A stretch of DNA of 64,000 nt from Neomesorhizobium albiziae (lineage in GTDB: Bacteria > Pseudomonadota > Alphaproteobacteria > Rhizobiales > Rhizobiaceae): the NCBI RefSeq assembly GCF_900114255.1, contig NZ_FOSL01000009.1, forward strand, positions 1 to 64,000. Direction: 5' to 3'. The notes below the pieces were generated by a model. The model was not told the DNA's origin. It saw nothing but the letters and a program-made list of their open reading frames with translations, and did no database searches. The translations under genes and the position numbers were made by a program. This document shows, in pieces, positions 16,776 to 26,774 of this stretch (positions within the stretch are counted from its first letter, which is position 1; every line of letters begins with the position of its first letter).

Positions 16776-18056
16776 CTATCTGAACACGCTGGGCAGCCAC
16801 AGTGAGATCGCCGGGATATACGTCACCAGCCCGAGAACCACGAGCCCGGCGGCATAAAACGGCCAGATCGAGCGCATCGCTTCCCACACGCTGATCTTGC
16901 CCACCGCGCAGGCGACGAATTGCACAGCTCCGACCGGCGGCGTGTTCAGCCCGATGCCGAAATTGAGGATCATGATGACACCGAAATGCACGGGATCAAT
17001 GCCATAGGCTTGCGCCACCGGCAGGAAGATCGGCGTGCAGATGATGATCGTCGGCCCCATGTCCATGAAGGTGCCGAGAAAGAGCATCAGAAGGTTGAGC
17101 AGAAGAAGCACGACCAGCGGATTGTCGGAGACGGCGTTCATCGAGGCGATCAGGGCTGCCGGCACCTTGAGGAAGGCCATCAGCCAGGAGAATGCCGCCG
17201 CCATGCCGATGATGAGAAGCACCATCGCGGTGGTGCGCACCGCGCCATGGGTGGCGTGCACGAAAGCTTCCCAGCTCATCTGCCGGTAGACGAAGACGGT
17301 GACCAGCAAGGCATAGATGACGGCAATGCAGGAGCTCTCGGTGGCGGTGAAGACGCCGGAGCGCACGCCGCCGAAAATGATGGCGATCAGCAGGAGACCG
17401 GGCACCGCGACGGCCGCCAGATGCACCACCGTCGCCAGTCCGGGGAACCGCTCCGTGGGATAGCCGCGGGAGCGCGCCACGAAATAGGCGGTCACCATGA
17501 GGGACAGGGCAAGCAGCAGGCCGGGGATGATGCCCGCCGTGAAGAGATCGGCGATGGAAATCTTGCCGCCGGCCGAGATCGAATAGATGATCATGTTGTG
17601 CGAGGGCGGCAGCAGCAGCGCGATCAGCGCCGCCATCGAGGTGACGTTCACCGCATAGTCGGCGCCGTAGCCGCGCTCCTTCATCTGCGGGATCATCAGG
17701 CCGCCGACCGCTGCAGCCTCGGCCACCGCCGAGCCGGAAATGCCGCCGAACAGCGTCGCGGTGACGATGTTCACCTGCCCCAGTCCGCCGCGCAGATGCC
17801 CGACCATCGATGCGGCAAAGGCGACGATCTTCTGTGCGATGCCTCCCCGCACCATCAGGTCGCCGGCGTAGATGAAGAAGGGGATCGCCAGCAGCGAAAA
17901 CACACTCATGCCGGAGTTCAGCCGCTGGAACACGACCAGCGGCGGCAGGCCCATATAGATGACCGTGGCAAAGCTGGCGACGCCGAGGCAGAAGGCGATC
18001 GGCGTGCCGATGATCATGAGAAGCGTGAAGACGCCGAACAAGATCCAGAGTTCCAT
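16776..18056 (-). CDS. TRAP transporter large permease (DctM family)
   Basis: A 426-residue inner-membrane protein with about 12 hydrophobic segments. GGISGSAVAEAAAVGGLMIPQMKERGY and the C-terminal FGIGLNTPPVGAVQFVACAVG are conserved DctM landmarks. It forms the ion-driven channel with the small subunit, whose gene ends four bases upstream. Position among uronate genes points to galacturonate or glucuronate uptake. Confidence 0.9.
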   Translation of the reverse strand: MELWILFGVFTLLMIIGTPIAFCLGVASFATVIYMGLPPLVVFQRLNSGMSVFSLLAIPFFIYAGDLMVRGGIAQKIVAFAASMVGHLRGGLGQVNIVTATLFGGISGSAVAEAAAVGGLMIPQMKERGYGADYAVNVTSMAALIALLLPPSHNMIIYSISAGGKISIADLFTAGIIPGLLLALSLMVTAYFVARSRGYPTERFPGLATVVHLAAVAVPGLLLIAIIFGGVRSGVFTATESSCIAVIYALLVTVFVYRQMSWEAFVHATHGAVRTTAMVLLIIGMAAAFSWLMAFLKVPAALIASMNAVSDNPLVVLLLLNLLMLFLGTFMDMGPTIIICTPIFLPVAQAYGIDPVHFGVIMILNFGIGLNTPPVGAVQFVACAVGKISVWEAMRSIWPFYAAGLVVLGLVTYIPAISLWLPSVFR

Positions 18057-18060
18057 GGCG

Positions 18061-18621
18061 TCAGACCTTCACGTTTGCTGTATCGAGTTCGGCGGCGACT
18101 TCGGCCGGCGGCAGTTCGTCAAGAGCATCGTCGATCGGCACCCCGGCGAGACGCAGCACGATGCGTTCCAGCGTGAACAGCACCACCAGCACGCCGCCGG
18201 CGACCAGCGGCACGTAGTCCCAGCCGCCGGAAATGCCGAGCGAGGGCAGGACGGAACCCCAGGTCAGGGCAACCAGCTGGCAGCCGTACCAGATCATGCC
18301 GATGCCGAAGGCAAGCGCGACGAGATCGGAGATCATCCTCAGCCACTTCTTGCCACCTTTCGGCAGCGCATAGAGCAGCACGTCGAAGCCGAGATGATAG
18401 TTTTCACGCACCCCGACCGCAGCGCCCAGGAAGATGAACCAGCTCATCAGCATCACCGCGCCCGGCTCGGTCCAGCTCGGAGAATCGTTGAGCACGTAAC
18501 GGCAGAAAACCTGCCAGGCGACGAAGATGGTCATCAGCACGAGGCCGGTGCCCGCCGCCCACAACACGAGGGTGTTGAGGCGGGACAGAACGCGGCCTGT
18601 TTTTTCCAGTGTGGCGGACAT
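18061..18621 (-). CDS. TRAP transporter small permease (DctQ family)
   Basis: A 186-residue membrane protein with four predicted helices. The segment WQVFCRYVLNDSPSWTEPGAVMLMSWFIFLGAAVGVRENYHLGFDV is the typical DctQ core. It is longer than many DctQ proteins because of an acidic C-terminal tail (DELPPAEVAAELDTANV). A 109-base gap with a palindromic repeat separates it from the binding-protein gene upstream. Confidence 0.88.
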   Translation of the reverse strand: MSATLEKTGRVLSRLNTLVLWAAGTGLVLMTIFVAWQVFCRYVLNDSPSWTEPGAVMLMSWFIFLGAAVGVRENYHLGFDVLLYALPKGGKKWLRMISDLVALAFGIGMIWYGCQLVALTWGSVLPSLGISGGWDYVPLVAGGVLVVLFTLERIVLRLAGVPIDDALDELPPAEVAAELDTANVKV

Positions 18622-18659
18622 CTTGTGCTCTCGTGCCTTCGTTTCCTTGCTCGACGCTA

Positions 18660-18709
18660 CCCCTCACCTGCCTGCCGGCACCCTCTCCCCGCAACGACGG
18701 GGAGAGGAG
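18660..18709. repeat. Short palindromic repeat within the TRAP operon
   Basis: CCTCTCCCCG (18682-18691) and CGGGGAGAGG (18698-18707) form a stem preceded by CCCCTCACCTGCCTGCCGGCA, the same layout as 1413-1461. One base pair differs in a compensating way (T-A there, C-G here). Lying between the binding-protein and permease genes, it could protect the 3' end of the binding-protein mRNA. Confidence 0.65.
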
Positions 18710-18730
18710 AGCAGCTGCAACGTTAGCGCC

Positions 18731-19708
18731 TCACTGCACCGCCCGCGCCGCGTCGACGAGCGCCTTGATCTTGGCGTCCTTGACGTGCTTCTCGTAGACC
18801 GGCGCCATGGCGTCGATGAAAGGCTGCTTGTCCGGCGTGGTGATCTGCGAGCCGGCAGCTTCCACCTTGGCGCGCGATTCCTTCACCTTGGCGGTCCACA
18901 GTTCGCGCTGCTTGGCAACGCTGTCCTTGGCGGCCTGCTTGAAGATCGCCTGGTCTTCCGGCGTCAGCTTGTCGAAGCTCGACTTCGCCATGACGAATGC
19001 CTCGGGCACCATCGTGTGTTCGTCGAGCAAATAAAACTTCGCCACCTCGGCGTGCTTGGCGGTGTCATAGCTCGGGAAATTGTTCTCTGCGCCGTCGATG
19101 ACGCCGGTCTCGATCGCCGAATAGACTTCGCCGTAAGGCATCGGCGTCGCGTTGGCGCCGAGAGCGGCCACCATGTCGACGAAGATGTCGGACTGGATGA
19201 CGCGGAACTTCATGCCCTTCATGTCTTCCAGCGTGTTGATCGGCTTTTTGGAATTGTAGAAGGAACGTGCGCCGCCGTCATAGAAGGCAAGCAGCACCAG
19301 GCCGACCTGGTCGAAGGCGGCCGCGATCTGGTTGCCGACATCGCCGTCCATGACCTTGTGCATGTGCTCTTCCGAGCGGAAGAGATAAGGCAGCGACGGC
19401 ACCGTGGTCTCGGCGATGAGGCCGTTGAACGGCGCCATCGAGACGCGGTTCAAGTCGATGACGCCGGAGCGCACCTGCTCGATCGTGTCCTTTTCCTCGC
19501 CGAGCTGCGCGGAGTGATAGACTTCCACCGCATAGCGTCCGGCGGTGCGCTCCTTCACCAGCTCGCCGAAATACTTCACCGCCTCGACGGTCGGATAACC
19601 GTCCGGATGGGTGTCGGATGAACGCAGCACGGTCTGCGCCGACGCCGACCCGATCAACAGCGAAGCAGCAAGCCATGTGGCCCCCGCCAGTTTCGAAAAA
19701 TGCAACAT
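18731..19708 (-). CDS. TRAP transporter substrate-binding protein (DctP family)
   Basis: A 325-residue periplasmic protein. GGGAGGAAACC precedes the ATG at 19708, and the signal peptide ([18 protein letters not shown]) should be cut before [13 protein letters not shown]. Motifs [21 protein letters not shown] and [46 protein letters not shown] are those of DctP proteins; the Arg of FRV normally holds the substrate carboxylate. The ligand is probably a hexuronate. Confidence 0.9.
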   Translation of the reverse strand: MLHFSKLAGATWLAASLLIGSASAQTVLRSSDTHPDGYPTVEAVKYFGELVKERTAGRYAVEVYHSAQLGEEKDTIEQVRSGVIDLNRVSMAPFNGLIAETTVPSLPYLFRSEEHMHKVMDGDVGNQIAAAFDQVGLVLLAFYDGGARSFYNSKKPINTLEDMKGMKFRVIQSDIFVDMVAALGANATPMPYGEVYSAIETGVIDGAENNFPSYDTAKHAEVAKFYLLDEHTMVPEAFVMAKSSFDKLTPEDQAIFKQAAKDSVAKQRELWTAKVKESRAKVEAAGSQITTPDKQPFIDAMAPVYEKHVKDAKIKALVDAARAVQ

Positions 19709-19748
19709 GGTTTCCTCCCGTTTGCATGGATGGCGGGGCGAGCCGCCG

Positions 19749-21158
19749 TTAGAGCCGGTACGCCTTTTTCGCCAGCGTATAGGCCAGTTCGTGCGCAAGC
19801 TCGTGCGCCTCGTCTTCTCTCAGGCGATGTTCCGAGACGAGGCGCGCGAGGAATGCGCAATCGACCCGGCGCGCCACATCGTGGCGGGCCGGAATGGATG
19901 GAAAGGCGCGGGTGTCGTCGTTGAAGCCGACCGTGTTGTAGAAGCCCGCGGTTTCGGTGGTCATTTCGCGGAAGCGCCGCATGCCTTCCGGGCTGTCGTG
20001 GAACCACCAGGCCGGACCGAGCCGCAGCGCCGGATAGACGCCGGCCAGCGGCGCAAGCTCGCGGGCATAGCTCGTTTCGTCCAGTGTAAAGACGATGACC
20101 GAAAGGTCCGGTTCGGTGCCGACCGCATCGAGCAACGGCTTCAGCGCGGTCACGTAGTCGGTGCGGGTCGGGATGTCGAAACCCTTGTCGCGGCCGAACC
20201 TCTTCAGCATCGAGGGCGAGTGATTTCGCCAGGAACCGGGGTGGATTTGCAAGACGAGCCCGTCGTCGAGGCTCATTTTCGCCATTTCGGTCAGCATTTG
20301 CGCGCGAAAAAGCCGCCGCTCGCGCTCGTCTTCCGAACCGGCCCAGATGCGATTGAACAATTCTTCGGCTGCCGCGGTGGAGAGATTGGCGGTCTCCGCG
20401 GTCGGATGGCCGTGGTCGGTGGACGTGGCGCCAAAAGACTTGAAGAACGCCCGGCGTGACCTGTGAGAATCCAGATAGCCCCGCCAGCTTCCGGTGTCGC
20501 AGCCGGTCATTTCACCTAGACGGTCGAGGTTCTCGCGAAACCCTTCGAAGTCCGGGTCGACCACCGAATCCGGCCGGTAGGCCGTCACCACGCGGCCCTT
20601 CCAGCCGCTGTCGCGGATCATCGCATGCCATTTGAGATCGTCGAGCGCGCCGTCGGTGGTGGCGATCGCCTCGATGTTGAAGCGCTCGAAAAGCGCCCGG
20701 GGACGGTAGCCGTCGGTCTGGAGCAGGCTGGCGATGGAGTCGTAATGCGCGTCGGCGGTTTGGACGCTCAGCGGTTCGGCGATGCCGAACAGGTCCGAAA
20801 ACACATAGTCCAGCCAGATGCGGGTCGGGGTGCCGCGGAACAGGTGGTAGTTCTCGGCAAACAGCCGCCAGATCTTGCGGCCATCGGCTTCGAACGGCGA
20901 GCCATCGAGCGTCGGGACGCCGAGATCCTCCAGGCGCACGCCCTGGCTGAACAGCATGCGGAAAATGTAGTGATCGGGAACGATGAGCAGCCGCGCCGGG
21001 TCCGGAAACGGCTCGTTCAAGGCATACCACCTCGGATCGGTGTGGCCGTGCGGGCTGATCAGCGGCAGGTTTTTGACGCCGGCATAGAGGTCGCGCGCAA
21101 TCGAACGGATGCGCGTTTCGGCTGGAAACAACAGATCGGGGTCGATGAGCATGCTCAT
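19749..21158 (-). CDS. uxaC: Uronate isomerase
   Basis: A 469-residue amidohydrolase-superfamily isomerase that converts glucuronate to fructuronate and galacturonate to tagaturonate. [13 protein letters not shown] holds the first metal/active-site histidines; [41 protein letters not shown] and [11 protein letters not shown] are family hallmarks. Length matches other UxaC proteins. It is the first gene of the leftward uronate operon, with its promoter in the gap shared with uxuB. Confidence 0.93.
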   Translation of the reverse strand: MSMLIDPDLLFPAETRIRSIARDLYAGVKNLPLISPHGHTDPRWYALNEPFPDPARLLIVPDHYIFRMLFSQGVRLEDLGVPTLDGSPFEADGRKIWRLFAENYHLFRGTPTRIWLDYVFSDLFGIAEPLSVQTADAHYDSIASLLQTDGYRPRALFERFNIEAIATTDGALDDLKWHAMIRDSGWKGRVVTAYRPDSVVDPDFEGFRENLDRLGEMTGCDTGSWRGYLDSHRSRRAFFKSFGATSTDHGHPTAETANLSTAAAEELFNRIWAGSEDERERRLFRAQMLTEMAKMSLDDGLVLQIHPGSWRNHSPSMLKRFGRDKGFDIPTRTDYVTALKPLLDAVGTEPDLSVIVFTLDETSYARELAPLAGVYPALRLGPAWWFHDSPEGMRRFREMTTETAGFYNTVGFNDDTRAFPSIPARHDVARRVDCAFLARLVSEHRLREDEAHELAHELAYTLAKKAYRL

Positions 21159-21219
21159 GCCAGCGCTGCCGCTCCTCCTTCGGCAATCAATGGCTAGGGC
21201 CGACGACTGATAATGTCAA

Positions 21220-21244
21220 CATACAAAAAGTGTATAGTTGTATG
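21220..21244. promoter_or_regulatory. Candidate uronate-regulator operator in the uxaC/uxuB promoter region
   Basis: Nested inverted repeats: CATACA (21220-21225) with TGTATG (21239-21244), and ATACA-AAAAG-TGTAT (21221-21235). On the minus strand a TTGACA-like -35 (21219-21214) overlaps its edge. The FadR-type regulator at 15996-16766 is the natural candidate to bind here; no second copy was found to confirm the motif. Confidence 0.4.
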
Positions 21245-21312
21245 ATGACTTTATTGCAGCCGCCGTATTTTCGATGCTAGGCTTTTAAAGTGCTTGCTTG
21301 AGGCGATATGTT

Positions 21313-21392
21313 GACGCTCTACGTTGCCCCCCTCTGTCCTGCCGGACATCTCCCCCTGTCCCACAGGACAGAGGGGGGCAACGTAGAGCGTC
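21313..21392. repeat. Perfect 29-bp inverted repeat in the uxuB leader
   Basis: Bases 21313-21341 are exactly complementary to 21364-21392, with a 22-base loop. The arm core (GCCCCCCTCTGTCCTG) and the loop start (CCGGACATCTCCCCC) match the large repeat at 46404-46561. It ends 28 bases before the uxuB start codon, so it would fold in the 5' leader of that mRNA. Confidence 0.85.
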
Positions 21393-21420
21393 CGCCGGCA
21401 GTCGTCCTTGGATCGTGGCG

Positions 21421-22902
21421 ATGACCTGGCGGCTTTCCAAAGCAACGCTAGAATCCCTGCCTGCATCAATTGCAGCGCCTCTTTACGATCGCGCAAAAAT
21501 TGTACCCGGCATCGTGCATCTCGGCCTCGGCGCGTTCCACCGCGCGCACCAGGCAGCCTATGTCGACGAATGCCTGGCCGCCGGAGAAGCCGGCTGGGGC
21601 ATCGTCGGCGCTTCGCTGCGCAGCGCCGACACGCGCGATGCGCTGGCGCCGCAGGACGGGCTCTACACGCTTGCCGTTCGCCACGGCCAGCGCGAAGATC
21701 TGCGCGTCATCGGGTCGATCGTCTCGACATTGGTCGCCCCGGAGAACCCGGAAGCACTGCTTGATGCGCTGGCCGATCCCGGTATTCGCATCGTGACACT
21801 CACTGTGACCGAGAAAGCCTATCTGCGCGACGCCGCCGGCGATCTCGACATCGCCCATCCGGATATCGCCTGGGATCTCTCGAACCCCGGCAAGCCGAAA
21901 ACCTTGTACGGTTTTCTGGCCAAAGCCCTGCTTCGCCGAACAGCGGCGGGAGCACCGCTCTTCACCGTGCTTTGCTGCGACAACCTTCCGGCCAATGGCG
22001 CGACGCTGCGGCGGCTCCTCCTGCAGTTTGCCGCCAAACGCGGCGACGGGCTGGAGGGCATCGCAAGCCAGGTCGCGTTCCCGTCGAGCATGGTCGACCG
22101 CATCGTTCCGGCAACGACCGACGAGGATCGGGCACGCATCTGCGAGCAGCTCGGCGTCGATGACGCCTGGCCGGTGATGACCGAACCCTTCTGCCAATGG
22201 GTGATCGAGGACAGGTTCACCGCCGGCCGGCCGGACTGGGAACGCTTCGGCGTGACCATGGTGGAGGATGTAAGCCCATTCGAGGACATGAAGCTCAGGC
22301 TGCTCAACGGCTCGCATTCGGCGATTGCCTATCTCGGCCTGCTGCTTGGCCACGCGACCGTAGCCGAGGCCTTCGCGGATAAGGCTATCCGGCGCTTCGT
22401 CGAAGGCTTGTGGGGCGAAGCTATCCCTACCCTGCCCAAAGATGCCGAGCTCGACCCTGCCGCCTATACGAAAAAACTCACCGACCGTTACGACAACACG
22501 GCATTGCAACACCGCACCGCCCAGATAGCCATTGACGGCAGCCAGAAGCTGCCGCAGCGCATCATTGCTTCGGCGCTGCAGCGAGCTGGTGAAAACGCTG
22601 ATATCAGCCACCTGATGCTGGTGGTTGCGGCCTGGATTGCCGCGTGCGAAGCGCGTGGAACGCAGCTTGACGCAGGCCTTTTCACCGACCCGCTGGACGG
22701 GCCGCTCGCGGCGATCGCCGCGGACAAACCTTCAGCGGCCGATACCGTAACCCGGGTGTTCGATGCCGCCGGGTTTGCCAAAGGCCATACACGCCGGGAT
22801 CGGCTCGCAAAGGCAACGGCTAGCCACCTCCAAGCCATCCGTGGAAAGGGCGTCGCATTTGCCCTTTTAGAACTCGCGAAGAAGAAGGATTCCCCGTCTT
22901 GA
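21421..22902 (+). CDS. uxuB: Mannitol dehydrogenase-family oxidoreductase, fructuronate reductase-like
   Basis: A 493-residue polyol dehydrogenase. [21 protein letters not shown] is the N-terminal nucleotide-binding region, and [21 protein letters not shown] carries the catalytic Lys and His of the family. The ATG at 21421 is where family similarity starts; the frame before it is repeat DNA. It overlaps uxuA (TTGA), so reduction of fructuronate to mannonate is the most likely role. Because the region also has an UxaA-family enzyme, it may reduce tagaturonate to altronate as well. Confidence 0.82.
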   Translation: MTWRLSKATLESLPASIAAPLYDRAKIVPGIVHLGLGAFHRAHQAAYVDECLAAGEAGWGIVGASLRSADTRDALAPQDGLYTLAVRHGQREDLRVIGSIVSTLVAPENPEALLDALADPGIRIVTLTVTEKAYLRDAAGDLDIAHPDIAWDLSNPGKPKTLYGFLAKALLRRTAAGAPLFTVLCCDNLPANGATLRRLLLQFAAKRGDGLEGIASQVAFPSSMVDRIVPATTDEDRARICEQLGVDDAWPVMTEPFCQWVIEDRFTAGRPDWERFGVTMVEDVSPFEDMKLRLLNGSHSAIAYLGLLLGHATVAEAFADKAIRRFVEGLWGEAIPTLPKDAELDPAAYTKKLTDRYDNTALQHRTAQIAIDGSQKLPQRIIASALQRAGENADISHLMLVVAAWIAACEARGTQLDAGLFTDPLDGPLAAIAADKPSAADTVTRVFDAAGFAKGHTRRDRLAKATASHLQAIRGKGVAFALLELAKKKDSPS

Positions 22903-24077
22903 AACAGACCTGGCGCTGGTTCGGGCCCGACGACCCGGTGAAGCTTTCGCATGTGCGCCAGGCGGGCGCTACAGGCATCGTTACCGCGCTGCACCACCTG
23001 AACGACGGCCGCATCTGGCCGGACGACGAAATCGCCAAGCGCAAGGCCGAGGTCGAAGCGGCAGGCCTCACCTGGTCGGTGGTCGAGAGCATTATCGTCC
23101 ACGAGGACGTCAAGACGCGGACCGGCCGTTTTCGCGAACTGATCGAAAACTACAAGGCGTCGATCCAGGCCGTCGCCTCCGCGGGTATCAAGACCGTCTG
23201 CTACAATTTCATGGCGATCACCGACTGGACGCGCACCGACCTCGACTATCCGATGTGGCACGGGGGCACGGCGCTGCGCTTCGACATCGTCGAGTTCTGC
23301 GCTTACGACGTGCTGGTGCTGAGGCGCCGCAACGCCGAAAACGATCATCCCGCAGAGCGTATCGCTGCCGCCCACAAGCGCCTCGCCGCAATGAGCGAAA
23401 GCGACCTCGCGCGGCTGGAGCAGAACCTGATCGGCTGGGTGCCGGCGCGCGAATTCATCTACGACCGCGACAGCTTCCGCCGCGCGCTCGATGTCTACCG
23501 CGACCTGTCGGCCGAAGGCTTGCGGGAAAACCTGTTCGCTTTCCTGCGCGAGATCGTGCCCGCCGCGGAGGAAGCGGGCGTTCGAATGGCGATCCATCCC
23601 GACGACCCGCCCTTCCCGATCTTTGGGCTGCCGCGCGTCGTCTCAAGCGCTGCCGACGCGCGCGCGCTGCTTTCCGCGCGCCGCTCGCCATCGAACGGGC
23701 TGACACTTTGCACGGGCTCCTACGGAGCGGGAGCCCAGAACAACCTCGTCGCCATGGCAGACGAATTCGCTCCCGACATCCATTTCGCGCATCTGCGCAA
23801 CGTGACCAAGGAGGAAGACGGTTCGTTCCATGAGGCCGAACACCTGGAAGGCGACACCGACATGGTGCGGGTCGTGGCGCTGCTGATGGCCGAAGAGCGC
23901 AAGCGCAAAGCCGAAGGACGCGACGACTGGGAAATCCCGATGCGGCCCGACCATGGCCACGCCATCGTCGACGACATCGGCAAGAAAGTGAATCCCGGCT
24001 ATTCCTGCATCGGCCGCCTCAAGGGCCTTGCGGAACTGCGCGGCATCATGCGCACCATCGACACGTTCGGGTATTGA
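22899..24077 (+). CDS. uxuA: Mannonate dehydratase
   Basis: A 392-residue UxuA. The start [73 protein letters not shown] and the C-terminal [14 protein letters not shown] are conserved and contain the metal-binding Cys and His residues. Initiation is probably at TTG 22899, with AAGGA about nine bases upstream and an overlap with the uxuB stop. It dehydrates D-mannonate to KDG, joining the kdu branch. Confidence 0.93.
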   Translation: MKQTWRWFGPDDPVKLSHVRQAGATGIVTALHHLNDGRIWPDDEIAKRKAEVEAAGLTWSVVESIIVHEDVKTRTGRFRELIENYKASIQAVASAGIKTVCYNFMAITDWTRTDLDYPMWHGGTALRFDIVEFCAYDVLVLRRRNAENDHPAERIAAAHKRLAAMSESDLARLEQNLIGWVPAREFIYDRDSFRRALDVYRDLSAEGLRENLFAFLREIVPAAEEAGVRMAIHPDDPPFPIFGLPRVVSSAADARALLSARRSPSNGLTLCTGSYGAGAQNNLVAMADEFAPDIHFAHLRNVTKEEDGSFHEAEHLEGDTDMVRVVALLMAEERKRKAEGRDDWEIPMRPDHGHAIVDDIGKKVNPGYSCIGRLKGLAELRGIMRTIDTFGY

Positions 24078-25099
24078 TGATGGCAAAGACACGGCTTGCC
24101 ATCATCGGGCTTGGCATGGCGGCAGCGCCGCATGCAAAAAGCCTGCGCGACCTTAGCGACCGCGTCGAGGTGGCGGCGGCGTTCAGCCCGAGTGCAGATC
24201 GCCGGCAGGCATTCGCACAAACATATGGCTTTCCCACATGCGATGATGCCGAAACTATTTTCGCTGATGCGTCGATCGGCGCGATGCTGCTGCTGACGCC
24301 ACCCAACACCCATCTGGAACTCGTGCGGCGAGCCGCCTCTGCAGGCAAGCACATCCTTCTGGAAAAGCCGCTGGAAACCAGTCTCGAGCGCGCCGAAGCT
24401 TTGGTTGCGGCTGCGGATCAGGCAGGGGTCAAGCTCGGCATCGTCTTGCAGCACCGCTTCCGGCCGGTCAGCAGGGCACTCGCCGGCATCATGAATGACG
24501 GCCGCCTCGGCGCCATGGTCAGCGCCTCCGCGCGGCTCTCCAACTGGCGGCCGCAAAGCTACTACGACCAGTCGGGGCGTGGCACCAAGGCCCGCGACGG
24601 CGGTGGCGTGCTTTTGACCCAGGCGATCCACACGCTCGACCTCTTGATCTCGCTGGCCGGCCTGCCGGTCGAGGTCACCGCATATGCGACGACGAGCCCT
24701 GTTCACCGCATGGAAACCGAAGACCTGGCGATGGGCGCGATCCGCTTCGGCAATGGCGCAATCGGCACCGTCAGCGCCACCACGACAGCCTATCCCGGCC
24801 TGCCTGACGCCATCGACATCATCGGCACCGAAGGCATGGCCCGCTTGCATGGAACCGAGCTTTCGGCGCAGTTCCACGACGGCACCGAACTTTCGGCGAC
24901 GGACGAGGCGGCCGGCGGCGCCGGCGCCGACCCCATGGCCTTTTCGCATCATCACCACCGCGCGGTGATCGCCGATTTCCTCGATGCCATCGAATCGGAT
25001 CGCTCGCCGCTGGTGACAGGACGCGAGGCGCTAAAGGTGCACCGCCTGATCGAGGCGATCCTGCGCTCGTCGGAGACGGGCCAGAGGCAGGTGGTTTGA
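24077..25099 (+). CDS. Gfo/Idh/MocA-family sugar dehydrogenase
   Basis: A 340-residue NAD(P)-dependent oxidoreductase. LAIIGLGMAAAPHAKSL is the Rossmann motif, HILLEKPLE carries the catalytic Lys of the EKP motif, and GGGVLLTQAIHTLDLLISLAG provides the His. The ATG at 24077 shares a base with the uxuA stop; TTG 24074 and ATG 24080 are near alternatives. It closes the uxuB-uxuA operon. Its substrate may be a uronate or aldonate that feeds the same pathway, but the sequence does not say which. Confidence 0.8.
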   Translation: MMAKTRLAIIGLGMAAAPHAKSLRDLSDRVEVAAAFSPSADRRQAFAQTYGFPTCDDAETIFADASIGAMLLLTPPNTHLELVRRAASAGKHILLEKPLETSLERAEALVAAADQAGVKLGIVLQHRFRPVSRALAGIMNDGRLGAMVSASARLSNWRPQSYYDQSGRGTKARDGGGVLLTQAIHTLDLLISLAGLPVEVTAYATTSPVHRMETEDLAMGAIRFGNGAIGTVSATTTAYPGLPDAIDIIGTEGMARLHGTELSAQFHDGTELSATDEAAGGAGADPMAFSHHHHRAVIADFLDAIESDRSPLVTGREALKVHRLIEAILRSSETGQRQVV

Positions 25100-25100
25100 A

Positions 25101-25475
25101 TCAGGCGACGGCGCGCAAATCAAAATCGGCGTGAATCACGTCGAAAGGCACCAACACCTTGCCGTCATCGTCCCGCTCGATGATTCCCCATTCGATAAGG
25201 GCTGTCACATCGTCGTGAACGCGCCTTATGTCCCGCTCCAGGGAGCGGGACAGGCCTCGGATGCTTGATGGCCCGATTCTTTGCAAATGCTCGATCAGTT
25301 CCCAACGCTTGGGGCTGATCACCGAAAACAGTTGGGTTGGCGAGCTGAACGTAAAGGTGGCGATGGGGTCGGCTGCCTTTGCGCCATTCCACGCGTCGAC
25401 GAAATCCCTGCCCATGCTTTCCAGCACAGCGGAGGCATCCTGTTCGGCCCGAACCTGAATAATCGCGCGTTTCAT
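25101..25475 (-). CDS. tumA: Winged-helix antitoxin, TumA/HVO_A0114 type
   Basis: A 124-residue DNA-binding protein. The segment RWELIEHLQRIGPSSIRGLSRSLERDIRRVHDDVTALIEWGIIERDDDGKVLVPFDVIHADFDL is a winged helix with the family's closing VPFD-I pattern. It overlaps the end of the toxin gene by four bases, so translation is coupled, toxin first. It should neutralise the toxin and repress the pair. The gene meets uxuA's downstream neighbour tail to tail with one base between. Confidence 0.72.
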   Translation of the reverse strand: MKRAIIQVRAEQDASAVLESMGRDFVDAWNGAKAADPIATFTFSSPTQLFSVISPKRWELIEHLQRIGPSSIRGLSRSLERDIRRVHDDVTALIEWGIIERDDDGKVLVPFDVIHADFDLRAVA

Positions 25476-25756
25476 GTCGGCATCCTTTTTCGAACTTCAG
25501 CAAGGAAATCGGCCATCAGCTCGTTCACGGAGGTGAACCGATAAGGGTATTCCTTGCCATCGAGGTGGCAGTGATCCCCCTTTCCCCGTTCATTGTCGAA
25601 ACCGACGATCCGTTTTCCGTCCCGCCCGAAAAACAAACGGTACTTGTAAGGATGGCTGCTTCCAGCAACAGGACGGGGCAACCGCCAGACAACCATCTCG
25701 ACAATTTCGCCACCGGGGAGGATCGATTTCGCCCTGTGGACAAGCTCGGCTTTCAT
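25472..25756 (-). CDS. tumE: TumE-family toxin (DUF6516)
   Basis: A 94-residue protein beginning MKAELVHRAKSILPGGEIVEMVVWRLP, then HPYKYRLFFGRDGKRIVGFDNERGKGDHCH and YRFTSVNELMADFLAEV. The FDNERGKGDHxH block is characteristic of TumE toxins, which act together with a winged-helix TumA antitoxin. I prefer the ATG at 25756 because AAGGA stands five bases upstream and family members start with this sequence. An ATG at 25810 would add 18 residues but has no clear ribosome site. It lies just after the ribokinase gene on the same strand. Confidence 0.72.
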   Translation of the reverse strand: MKAELVHRAKSILPGGEIVEMVVWRLPRPVAGSSHPYKYRLFFGRDGKRIVGFDNERGKGDHCHLDGKEYPYRFTSVNELMADFLAEVRKRMPT

Positions 25757-25836
25757 GTTGTCCTTGATGTCATCATACTCGCCGTTGTCAACGATGACAA
25801 CACCAGACATTCCACATTTGAAGGCGGCTGGCGTCC

Positions 25837-26772
25837 CTACCCCGACGACCGCCCGGCGAAGATTACATTCGCTTCGGCAAGGCTGGGCATCGACGGCGCC
25901 GTACCCGGGCGGGTCACCGAGATGCCCGCCACAGCGCAGCCGAAACGCACCGCTTCCAGCGGCGTGAAGCCACGCGCCAGCCCGACCGCGAAGCCGCCGT
26001 TGAAGGCATCGCCGGCACCGGTGGTTTCCACCACCGGGCCGACCCGGTAGACAGGCACAAGCTCGGACTGCGTTTTGGTGTGCAGGAGCGCACCCTTGTC
26101 GCCGAGCGTGATGACGGCCGCACCCGCGCCGCGCTCCATCAGCCTGGCCGCCGCCGCCCGCGCCTGATCGACGGTCTCGACCTTCATGCCGGTCAGTTCC
26201 TCCGTCTCGGTCTCGTTCGGCGTGACGTAATCGCAAAGCCCGAAAATCTCGTCGGCGAGCGGTGCAGCAGGTGCGGGATTGAGCACCGTGACGACACCCG
26301 CCGCCCGCGCCGTGCGAAGCGCCTGGAGTGCGGCCTCGACCGGCTGTTCGAGCTGCGTGACGAACACGCCGGCCGAGCGGATCAGATCGGCGTGGGCGTC
26401 GATGTCGGCCGGCGAGATCAGTGACGCCGCACCTGGCGAAACGATGATCGCGTTGTTGCCGGTGGTCTCCTCGACGAAGATGTAGGCCGCGCCCGTATAG
26501 CTCTCCGGCGTCTCGATAACGTGGGGGTTTACGCCGGCTTCCGCCCAGGTCCGCATTGCCATCTCCGCGAAGGTGTCCTTGCCGAGCCGGGTAATGAAGG
26601 AGACATCGGCTTCCAGCCGCGCCGCCGCGACCGCCTGGTTCGAGCCCTTGCCGCCCGGACCGAGCTTGAAGCCGGTGCCCAGGATCGTTTCGCCCATGCG
26701 CGGCGCTCGCGCCGCCCGGTAGGCCGTATCGGCAACGAAGATGCCGAGGATGACGATCGGCTTCGCCATCAT
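25837..26772 (-). CDS. rbsK: Ribokinase-like PfkB sugar kinase
   Basis: A 311-residue PfkB-family kinase. GPGGKGSNQAVAAARL is the sugar-binding signature near the N terminus, LNPAPA and TPNETE follow, and VVETTGAGDAFNGGFAVGLARG is the C-terminal signature with the catalytic Asp. The pattern is closest to ribokinase, not KDG kinase. It starts three bases after the FucU-like gene with no strong ribosome site, so coupled translation is likely. In a fucose-type locus it could phosphorylate another sugar carried by the same importer. Confidence 0.82.
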   Translation of the reverse strand: MMAKPIVILGIFVADTAYRAARAPRMGETILGTGFKLGPGGKGSNQAVAAARLEADVSFITRLGKDTFAEMAMRTWAEAGVNPHVIETPESYTGAAYIFVEETTGNNAIIVSPGAASLISPADIDAHADLIRSAGVFVTQLEQPVEAALQALRTARAAGVVTVLNPAPAAPLADEIFGLCDYVTPNETETEELTGMKVETVDQARAAAARLMERGAGAAVITLGDKGALLHTKTQSELVPVYRVGPVVETTGAGDAFNGGFAVGLARGFTPLEAVRFGCAVAGISVTRPGTAPSMPSLAEANVIFAGRSSG

Positions 26773-26774
26773 GC

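Noticed and set aside
16776-19708. TRAP transporter as a dicarboxylate importer
   Set aside because: Only the family naming suggests dicarboxylates; it is embedded among uronate genes, so a uronate ligand is more likely.
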